The position numbers and the translations under genes are program-made. The notes beneath the pieces were generated by a model. The model had not been told where the DNA came from. It saw only the letters and a list, made by a program, of their open reading frames with translations, and made no database searches. Positions 44,988-52,769 of a DNA stretch of 64,000 nt are shown here, one piece after another (positions within the stretch are counted from its first letter, which is position 1; every line of letters starts with the position of its first letter). This DNA is from Rubripirellula lacrimiformis (GTDB taxonomy: Bacteria > Planctomycetota > Planctomycetia > Pirellulales > Pirellulaceae): NCBI RefSeq assembly GCF_007741535.1, contig NZ_CP036525.1, forward strand, positions 7,564,001 to 7,628,000, given 5' to 3'.

Positions 44988-47900
44988 CATTATCCGGAAT
45001 GGCACCGGCACCCCTGAATCCAATCGAATGAATCTTATGCGAAATCGCACACTCACCATCTGCTTTGCCGGCCTCGGATGGCTGTGCTTGTCGCTTCCCG
45101 TCACCGCCCAGACGATCACTTCGGTGCAACCGCGAACCGCCGGGCCGGGACAGACGATCCCGCTGCGGATTCAAGGCACCGATCTGAATGAATCGCTGCG
45201 TTTGGTTTCCAGTGATCCATCGGTGGACTGGAAAATCGAGAAAGTTGAACCCACCGCAGCCACGGTTCAACTGACGCTTTCCGAAACGGTGCCGCTTGGT
45301 CCCACCCGTCTTTGGCTGACGACAGCAACAGGCAAGATTCATTCACACACATTGTTTGTCGATGATTTGGATGCGGTCACGGACAACGGCAACAATCATT
45401 CCAAGGAAACAGCACAGCCGATTGCCAATCGATCAACCATCGCCGGGGTTTGCGATGCATCGAAAAGCGATTTCTATCGCGTTCATGCCACCGCGGGGGA
45501 GCGGATTGCGATCGAAGTTCACACGCAAGCTCTGCGATCTACGATGGACCCGGTGCTGCGACTGTTCAATGCGGATGGCGAAACGCTGATCCAAGCGGAC
45601 GATACTTCCGTCGGTCCAGATTGCCGGTTCAGCTACGAAGTGGCCGCCGAGGGTGACTACTGGATCGAAATTCACGACAGTCGCAACTCCGCCGGTGGCG
45701 CACCCTACCAATTACGGGTCGGCGACTTCCCGATCATTCATCAGTCTTTCCCACTGGTTGTACGCAGTGGCGAAAAATCCGAGGTCGGGTTCACGGGCCC
45801 CGATGGACAACGTTTGGGTTCGCGTCAAATCGAGTTCCCCGCCACAGATCGGGGGCCGATTCAGATGGGGGTCCAATTCGACGATGGGCAATCATCCAGC
45901 TGGGTACCAATCGATCGCAGTCCACACCCGCAATTCATGGAAGCCGAATCGACCGATGCCCTGACGCTACCGATCGGCATCAACGGTCGACTGGAACAAC
46001 CCCGCGAAGTCGATCGCTATCTGGTACGCGGTACGAAAGGGCAAGTCGTCCGATTTGCGGCTAAAACGCGCAGTCTGGGCAGTCCCACGCTACTGCAGAT
46101 GCAGCTATTCAGTGCCGCGGATTCGAAGATCGCTGAAACGAAAGTCACCGATGCGGATGAATGGAGCTTCGATGCGACTTTTCCCGAAGACGGCGACTAT
46201 CGACTGGAAGTGACGGATCTGCTCAAACGCGGGGGAGAATCATTCGCGTACTTCGTTGATTGCACACCGGCCGGAACGTTTACCGTTGCGATGAAGCCCG
46301 ATGCCAAGACGCGAGAGGAATTCATGCTGGAACCTGGGCACGGCGCGTGTGCACTGGACCTGCAGGTTTCGCGGTTTGGATTCGATGGCGAGATCGACCT
46401 GACGTTGACGAACCCCGAACTTGGGTTGCGAATTCTAAACCCTCGTATCCCCGCCAAAGCCACCACAGCAAAGATCTACATCACGGCAGATGACCACTGG
46501 AACGCCGCCAGCCTAGGTGTGCTGCGAATCATCGCGACCGCCGTCGGCAATCCCAACCAAAGCTGTCTGGTGAATAGCCACGCCCTACGACGCGTCAAAG
46601 AACCATTCGTGCTGGCACCCGCCACGCAGGCCGACGGCGCGATTGTTTTGGCCGCGACCGCGACAACGGATGCACCGTTCACGATGGAACCAACATCCCC
46701 CGTGCAGTTTGCCCGCCCCGTCCGTTCGCACTCCGCAGCGCTGAAGCCCAAGCGAATCAATGACAAGTTCAAATCAGCCGTCGACCTGCTGCCAAGTGCC
46801 TTGCCGTCTGGCTGGAACGCGACGACCAAGGTCGATAAAGAAGCGTACTCGGTCACCCTGACCCGAAACGACCAAGCCACCGACGAACCTGAACGGTTGC
46901 CGCTGCTGGTCTATGGTGAATTGGATGGACATGGCCGCGTCGAAACGTACAACCTGCCCATCCAGTGGATTGATCCGGTTCGCGTCACCGCCCAGTTCGC
47001 GGAACCTTTTGTCCGGGGTGGCCGCGTCCGTGCCGAAATCCGTCTGCGCCGTGAAGGTGGCGATCCGCAGCCCGTCACTCTCACGCTGACAAACTTGCCA
47101 TGTGGCATCACCGGTCCCGAGTCGATCGCGATCGCGGCCGACCAGACGCAGGCGACATTCGAACTACAAATCGCCGGCGACGCGGACCTGGCTGCCGATC
47201 GTGAGCTAACGCTGAACGCAAACAGCAAATTCACAGGGCAGGACTTCACCGTCACATCGACGCATCCGCTGCCTGTGATCCTGGACAGTCCTGCAAACCT
47301 GACGGTCTACCCAAGTGAAATTGCGTTAGCGGATTCACGGGCCAGACAACAACTGGCGATCACCGGGACCAACCAGCAAGACATGCCACGGGATTGGTCT
47401 CGTCATGCACGCCTGACCTCGTCGGACCCCAAAATCGCGGAAGTAAGGGACGGAGTCGTGTATCCGATCGCCGATGGACAGACCGAGGTGATGGTCCAAG
47501 TCGGCAGCATTCAACAAGCGATCCCCGTGCGAGTTTCCAACATGGCGACGCCGCGTCAGATCGAATTCGAATCCGAGGTCTTGGTCGCGTTGTCCAAACA
47601 GGGCTGCAATTCGGGAGCATGCCATGGTTCGCCAAGCGGCAAGGGAGGCTTCCGGTTGTCGCTGCGAGCCTTCGATAAAAAGCTTGATCAATTGACTTTG
47701 ATTCGCGAAGACTTCGGCCGCCGCACCAACGTCCTTGATCCCGATCAAAGCCTGCTGTTGCTGAAACCACTGATGAACCTCGCACATGGCGGCGGCAAAC
47801 AGTTGCACCAAGACAACGCGGCCTATCCGATCTTGCGTGACTGGATTGCCGGTGGTGCCAAGGCCGATCCCGAAGGCATCGCACGCATCACCAAACTGGA

Positions 47901-49650
47901 AGTCTATCCCAGTCAGAAACAGATCTTGGCCATCAAAGATGGTGGCCAACAATTGGCCGTTACGGCGAAGTTTTCCGACGGACGCGAACGTGACGTGACT
48001 CATTTGGTCGCCTATGAAACATCCGACACATCGGTTGCGACCGTGGACGCCAACGGATTTGTGACGCCACATGATCGCGGTGAAGTTGCGATCTTGGTGC
48101 GGTTACTGGAATACATCGAATCCGTACCGCTGATGTTCGTCGACGACTTACCCAATTTCCAGTGGGAATCCCCCACGCCGAACAACTACGTTGACCAGTT
48201 GGTCAATGCGAAGCTGCAGCAACTGCAATACTTACCCGCAGACACATGCAGCGACGATGAATTCCTGCGTCGGGTCAGTTTGGACCTGATCGGAATCCTA
48301 CCGACCATCGACGAAACGACCGCATTCCTAGCCGACACCGCCCCGAACAAACGCCAACGTCTCGTCGACACGCTGCTTCAGCGAGAAGAGTACGCCAAGT
48401 TTTGGGCGTTGAAGTGGGGCGACCTGCTGAAGATGACCAGCAAGTTGGTCGGCGACGAAGGGGTCTACAAATACCATCGATGGGTCGAACAGTCGCTGCA
48501 CGAGAACATGCCGTATGACGAATTTGCACAGCAGTTGCTGACCGGAGCCGGCAGCACGTTGGCCAATCCGCCGGCGAACTTCTATCGCACATCGACCGAC
48601 ATGAACGAGTGCGTCGAAACGATCTCGCAAGTCTTCCTGGGTGCCCGACTGCAGTGTGCGAAGTGCCACAACCATCCGTTCGAACGTTGGACCCAGGACA
48701 ACTACTACGGCCTTGGCGCCTTTTTCAATCGTGTCCAACGACGGAAGACCGATCGTCCAGGTGAGATGTTCGTCTATACCAGCTTTGCCGGCGACGTGAC
48801 CCAACCGCGAACCGGTCAAGTGATGGATCCTTGGTTGCCGCAGGTGGGCAGCATCCAATCGCCGAACGACACCGACCGACGCACCGCGTTCGCGGAATGG
48901 TTGGTGAATCCCGACAACCCGTATTTTGCCAGGATCGAAGCCAATCGCATCTGGAGCCAACTATTTGCGCGAGGCATCGTCGACCCGATCGATGATTTCC
49001 GAGACTCGAACCCTCCATCCAACGCAACGCTGCTGGACGCGTTGGCGAAAGATTTTGTGGGAAGCGGTTATGACCGGAAACACCTGTTGCGAGTCATCCT
49101 GAACAGCCGCACCTACCAGGCAAGCTACCGAACGACGGAGTTCAATCAAGAAGATTCGAAGTACTTCTCGCATCAAGAACCGCGCTTATTGGGTGCCGAA
49201 CAATTGCTGGATGCGATCAACCGCACCTTAGCAATCGACCAGACCTTCGGCAGCTTGCCTGCGGGAACGCTGGCTACGCACCTGCCGGCCCCGGACGTCG
49301 TGAAAGTCGACTTTTTGAAAGTGTTTGGGCAACCCGAGCGAAGTACCGTCTGTGCATGCGAACGAGCCGATGATTCCACACTGGGGATGGCCATCGAACT
49401 GTTCAACGGTCCCATGATTCATAAAAAGTTGCAACTCGCCAACAATCGATTCCGCAAATCATTAGCGGCAGGGAAGTCGGTCGAAGAAGTTGTGAAGGAA
49501 GTCTACTTGGCCGCCGTTTGTCGCCCACCATCCGAAATCGAATTGAAGTCTGCATTGGATCATTGCAAAAAGAATTCAGATCCAGTCGTCGGAGTCGAAG
49601 ACGTGTGCTGGGCACTGTTCAACACCGACGAATTCCTATTCCAACACTAG
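44971..49650 (+). CDS. Giant PPC/Ig-PSCyt1-DUF1549-DUF1553 fusion protein
   Basis: 1559 residues. A leader (NRTLTICFAGLGWLCLSLP, ending VTAQ near 50) follows a 20-residue preamble. Next come a TIG-like strand set, two pre-peptidase C-terminal (PPC) domains (about 90-210 and 295-400), further Ig-like regions to ~790 and a BIG2-like domain (~800-860). PSCyt1 has a CNSGACH heme-type motif (Cys879, spacing CX4CH), a second BIG2-like segment follows, then DUF1549 with CAKCHNHPFERW (Cys1228, CXXCH) and DUF1553 to the end. It is predicted to be an exported multi-heme surface protein. In cassette B the PPC part is a separate gene, so this is a fusion of two partners. Confidence 0.9.
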   Translation: MIYLYDIIRNGTGTPESNRMNLMRNRTLTICFAGLGWLCLSLPVTAQTITSVQPRTAGPGQTIPLRIQGTDLNESLRLVSSDPSVDWKIEKVEPTAATVQLTLSETVPLGPTRLWLTTATGKIHSHTLFVDDLDAVTDNGNNHSKETAQPIANRSTIAGVCDASKSDFYRVHATAGERIAIEVHTQALRSTMDPVLRLFNADGETLIQADDTSVGPDCRFSYEVAAEGDYWIEIHDSRNSAGGAPYQLRVGDFPIIHQSFPLVVRSGEKSEVGFTGPDGQRLGSRQIEFPATDRGPIQMGVQFDDGQSSSWVPIDRSPHPQFMEAESTDALTLPIGINGRLEQPREVDRYLVRGTKGQVVRFAAKTRSLGSPTLLQMQLFSAADSKIAETKVTDADEWSFDATFPEDGDYRLEVTDLLKRGGESFAYFVDCTPAGTFTVAMKPDAKTREEFMLEPGHGACALDLQVSRFGFDGEIDLTLTNPELGLRILNPRIPAKATTAKIYITADDHWNAASLGVLRIIATAVGNPNQSCLVNSHALRRVKEPFVLAPATQADGAIVLAATATTDAPFTMEPTSPVQFARPVRSHSAALKPKRINDKFKSAVDLLPSALPSGWNATTKVDKEAYSVTLTRNDQATDEPERLPLLVYGELDGHGRVETYNLPIQWIDPVRVTAQFAEPFVRGGRVRAEIRLRREGGDPQPVTLTLTNLPCGITGPESIAIAADQTQATFELQIAGDADLAADRELTLNANSKFTGQDFTVTSTHPLPVILDSPANLTVYPSEIALADSRARQQLAITGTNQQDMPRDWSRHARLTSSDPKIAEVRDGVVYPIADGQTEVMVQVGSIQQAIPVRVSNMATPRQIEFESEVLVALSKQGCNSGACHGSPSGKGGFRLSLRAFDKKLDQLTLIREDFGRRTNVLDPDQSLLLLKPLMNLAHGGGKQLHQDNAAYPILRDWIAGGAKADPEGIARITKLEVYPSQKQILAIKDGGQQLAVTAKFSDGRERDVTHLVAYETSDTSVATVDANGFVTPHDRGEVAILVRLLEYIESVPLMFVDDLPNFQWESPTPNNYVDQLVNAKLQQLQYLPADTCSDDEFLRRVSLDLIGILPTIDETTAFLADTAPNKRQRLVDTLLQREEYAKFWALKWGDLLKMTSKLVGDEGVYKYHRWVEQSLHENMPYDEFAQQLLTGAGSTLANPPANFYRTSTDMNECVETISQVFLGARLQCAKCHNHPFERWTQDNYYGLGAFFNRVQRRKTDRPGEMFVYTSFAGDVTQPRTGQVMDPWLPQVGSIQSPNDTDRRTAFAEWLVNPDNPYFARIEANRIWSQLFARGIVDPIDDFRDSNPPSNATLLDALAKDFVGSGYDRKHLLRVILNSRTYQASYRTTEFNQEDSKYFSHQEPRLLGAEQLLDAINRTLAIDQTFGSLPAGTLATHLPAPDVVKVDFLKVFGQPERSTVCACERADDSTLGMAIELFNGPMIHKKLQLANNRFRKSLAAGKSVEEVVKEVYLAAVCRPPSEIELKSALDHCKKNSDPVVGVEDVCWALFNTDEFLFQH

Positions 49651-49823
49651 CTTCAACCGTCGCGAAGCGACGACAAGAGCGCTACCAATGTCGAGCCACT
49701 ACGGAATCCTGCTGCATGTCATTTTCCCGCCCAAATTTGAAAGCCTTAGCAACGAGCAGCGAAAATTACAGGGGAAGTTTCAATGGCAACGTGGGCACGG
49801 CGCATTTTCAGCAATTTTCCAAA

Positions 49824-49830
49824 AAGGAGA
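49824..49830 (+). promoter_or_regulatory. Ribosome binding site AAGGAGA for a TTG start
   Basis: AAGGAGA lies seven bases before TTG 49838, an ideal spacing, and fixes a non-ATG start. The TTG is followed by a typical leader peptide, whereas the upstream ATG at 49688 is not. Confidence 0.8.
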
Positions 49831-49837
49831 TCGTTCA

Positions 49838-51235
49838 TTGAAAGATTTATCATTCCTGGGACTTGCGTCCCGAGCTATCGGATGTCGTCGCTTCGCGACT
49901 GGTTCGCTGCTTGGGTTGGCGGTACTTTGCGCACCCGCATCAGGGGACGATGCAGCGACGGTCAGCTTTCGCAGCGACATCGCTCCGATCCTACTAGAGA
50001 GTTGCCTTGCTTGTCACGGACCGAAGAAGGCCGAGGGAGGCTATCGCGTCGATACTTACGACGAGTTGCTGAAAGCGGGCGATTCGGGTGAACTGCCGAT
50101 TGCTGCTTCGCTCGATCATGTCAGCGAGTTGGTTCGCCGCATCATCAGCGATGACGAATCGGAACGAATGCCAGCTGAAAACGATGCTCTGCCCCCGGCG
50201 CAGGTTCAGTTGATCAAAACGTGGGTTGCCGCGGGCGGCAAGTTCGATGGCAAGGACTCTGGTCTGTCGCTGTCACTTGTCATGCCACCGGTTCGATACG
50301 CTGACCCACCAGAAGTCTACAGCCAAGCGGTTCCGATCACAGCAACAACGTTCTCGCCCGACGGCAAGCAGATCGTCACCAGCGGCTATCACGAGCTTGC
50401 GATCTGGAATACCGAGGACGCGACGCTGGTTCGACGGATCCAGAACATCGGTCAACGGGTGTTCGCCTTGGCGTTTTCATCGGACGGGCAAACACTGGCC
50501 GTCGGTTGCGGCCAACCCGGGCGAAGCGGCGAGGTGCGATTGGTGGATTTCAACTCGGGTGACGTCAAAGAAGTCATCGCACGAACAAACGATGTCGTCC
50601 TGGATCTGGCTTATCGGCCCGGAACGAATGATTTAGCCATCGCGTCGGCCGATAGTACGATCCGCATCATCAATACCGAAACGCTGAAAGAGATCCGTGC
50701 CTTTGCCAGTCATGCGGATTGGGTGACGGCCGTTGCCTGGAGCGATGACGGCACGCGTCTGGCTTCTGCCAGCCGGGACAAATCCGTCAAGGTGTACGAC
50801 GGAACAACAGGCGACCTACTGTCAAGCTACTTGGGGCACGGAGCGGCTGTGCGAGGCGTTTCGATCCTCGCGGACAGCAAGCAGGTCGTTTCAGTCGGCG
50901 CGGACAACAAACTGCATCGCTGGAACATCGAAGGCGCCAAGAAGGTGGCAGAGGTCGGCACCGGTGGCGAAGGTTCCAAAATCGTCCGCAGCGGAACCAA
51001 TCTTTGGGTACCCTGTTCCGACAAACGTCTGCTGCAAATTGACTTGACCAGCAACAAGATCTCGCAACAGTACAGCGGTCACAGCGATTGGGTGCTAACC
51101 GCATGCTTCCAGCCATCAACGACGACGGACGGCGAAGAAAGTCATTCGATCGCCAGCGGTTCCTTCGATGGGGAAGTCCGACTGTGGAACATTGCCGACG
51201 CCGCGGTCATTCGCCAGTGGGTCGCCAAACCCTAG
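49838..51235 (+). CDS. PSCyt1-WD40 protein, cassette A
   Basis: 465 residues from TTG 49838. The leader GCRRFATGSLLGLAVLCAPASG ends near residue 33. PSCyt1 follows with CLACHG (c-type heme CXXCH) and a typical VDTYDELLKAGDSG, RMPAENDALPPAQVQLIKTWVAAGG block to about residue 145. The remainder is a WD40 propeller with repeats such as ITATTFSPDGKQIVTSGYHELAIWN, WVTAVAWSDDGTRLASASRDKSVKVYDG and HSDWVLTACFQPS. It is the shorter counterpart of the 987-aa protein of cassette B and lacks its coiled coil. Probably exported with the upstream fusion protein. Confidence 0.9.
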   Translation: MKDLSFLGLASRAIGCRRFATGSLLGLAVLCAPASGDDAATVSFRSDIAPILLESCLACHGPKKAEGGYRVDTYDELLKAGDSGELPIAASLDHVSELVRRIISDDESERMPAENDALPPAQVQLIKTWVAAGGKFDGKDSGLSLSLVMPPVRYADPPEVYSQAVPITATTFSPDGKQIVTSGYHELAIWNTEDATLVRRIQNIGQRVFALAFSSDGQTLAVGCGQPGRSGEVRLVDFNSGDVKEVIARTNDVVLDLAYRPGTNDLAIASADSTIRIINTETLKEIRAFASHADWVTAVAWSDDGTRLASASRDKSVKVYDGTTGDLLSSYLGHGAAVRGVSILADSKQVVSVGADNKLHRWNIEGAKKVAEVGTGGEGSKIVRSGTNLWVPCSDKRLLQIDLTSNKISQQYSGHSDWVLTACFQPSTTTDGEESHSIASGSFDGEVRLWNIADAAVIRQWVAKP

Positions 51236-51253
51236 CGGACTGCGGATGCCGAT

Positions 51254-52684
51254 TTAGCTGAACAGCTCGCGGATTGGCCGGCCCTCATCCAGCAGATTGT
51301 AAGGACGCCCTTGATCGTCCTCGGCCCGCAGATCGTCAATGCCAGCGGCGTGGTAAACCGTCTTGGCAATGTCGGCGGGGGTCAGCGGATGATCCGACGG
51401 AAACTCCCCCAATCGATCGCTCTTTCCGTAGGTCTGGCCGCCTTGGATGCCACCGCCAGCCATCAGCACGCTTTGGCAATGTGTCCAGTGATCTCGACCA
51501 GCACCCGCGACCCCGCCAGATCGCGGATCGCCAATCTTGGGAGTCCGCCCCATTTCACTGTTCACGACCAACAAGGTTTGGTCCAACAGACCACGTTGGT
51601 CCAGGTCTTCGATCAGCGCAGAGAACGCTCGATCGAATTCCGGCAACAGATGATTCTTCAAACAATCAAAGTTGTTGCCGTGCGTGTCCCAGCCTCCCGC
51701 ACTTTTGCACTGGCCCTTGATCGCTTCATTCTCTTTCCAAAACACGGTCACAAACGGCGTTTCAGCCTCGACAAGCCGGCGGGCCAGCAACAAGCTCATC
51801 GCATTGACGCCCGTCCCGTATCGCGTGCGAGTGGCTTCACTTTCGCTCTCGAGATCAAACACCTTGGTGGCGTTGGACGACAGCAATAGATCCAGCGTTC
51901 GCTGCTGGTGTTTCTTCCAAGTTTGCTCGACCGCCGAGTTTTCGAAATGACTACGAGCAACATCCAATTGTTTCAGCAATTGCTGTCGGGATCGCAAATG
52001 ATCAGCCGTCACGTCCCCTGAAAGCACCAGCGACGGCACTTGAAATTTCAGTGGTTCGTCGACCGTGCCTTGGACGTACAGCGGATCAAACTCGACACCT
52101 AACCGAGCGGCAAATTGCCCAGGGCGCGTATACGGCAATTTGCTTGGCTTGTGGGGCAGTGTGATCGCACTGGGCAACCCCTGCTGGCTCGGTCGTCGGG
52201 CTCCAACAACCGATCCCATGAACGGCCAATCGTCGGCATAGGGACGCCGATCGTTGCCTTGCGTTTTGAAGGTGGTGTCCGGGACATGACCGGTCAAATT
52301 GTAGTAGTACCCGGCGTGATGATCATTCGTATTGACCGTTCCACAAACCGACCGAATCACCGCCAAATGATGCGTTTGCTTTGCAAGTAGCGGCATATGC
52401 TCGCAGCAATGAATCCCGGGTGCTGAAGTCGAGATCGGCTGAAAGGGTCCGCGATACTCCGCCGGTGCGTCGGGTTTCATGTCCCAGGTGTCGACGTGCG
52501 AAGCACCACCACACAGGAAGAACAGAATCACCGACTTGGCCCGTCCGCCACTGCCCGCCTTGGCCGCGTCTGGCGCCGCTGCGAACCCATTCGACAGGAC
52601 CTTCGATGGCGTGCCAAAATGAAGCCCAGCGAACCCGCTTGCCGACGCAACCATGAACGCGCGACGATTTTTAGCATTGGTCAT
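51254..52684 (-). CDS. DUF1501 protein, cassette B distal copy
   Basis: 476 residues. The leader (NAKNRRAFMVASASGFAGL) is twin-arginine. The family blocks are VILFFLCGGASHVDTWDMKPDAP, TRYGTGVNAMSLLLARRLVEAETPFV, LLVVNSEMGRTP and GRDHWTHCQSV. GRTP is preceded by SEM where the other copies have GEF. It is the last gene of the minus-strand cassette, 85 bp after the WD40 gene, and its stop is only 18 bp from that of the convergent cassette A. Confidence 0.92.
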   Translation of the reverse strand: MTNAKNRRAFMVASASGFAGLHFGTPSKVLSNGFAAAPDAAKAGSGGRAKSVILFFLCGGASHVDTWDMKPDAPAEYRGPFQPISTSAPGIHCCEHMPLLAKQTHHLAVIRSVCGTVNTNDHHAGYYYNLTGHVPDTTFKTQGNDRRPYADDWPFMGSVVGARRPSQQGLPSAITLPHKPSKLPYTRPGQFAARLGVEFDPLYVQGTVDEPLKFQVPSLVLSGDVTADHLRSRQQLLKQLDVARSHFENSAVEQTWKKHQQRTLDLLLSSNATKVFDLESESEATRTRYGTGVNAMSLLLARRLVEAETPFVTVFWKENEAIKGQCKSAGGWDTHGNNFDCLKNHLLPEFDRAFSALIEDLDQRGLLDQTLLVVNSEMGRTPKIGDPRSGGVAGAGRDHWTHCQSVLMAGGGIQGGQTYGKSDRLGEFPSDHPLTPADIAKTVYHAAGIDDLRAEDDQGRPYNLLDEGRPIRELFS

Positions 52685-52769
52685 AGAGCGACTACCTACA
52701 AAAGCGAAACTCTTTTCATCTCATTCAACAGCAATTGCCGCACGCCCAACGGGACATACGACATCGCGA

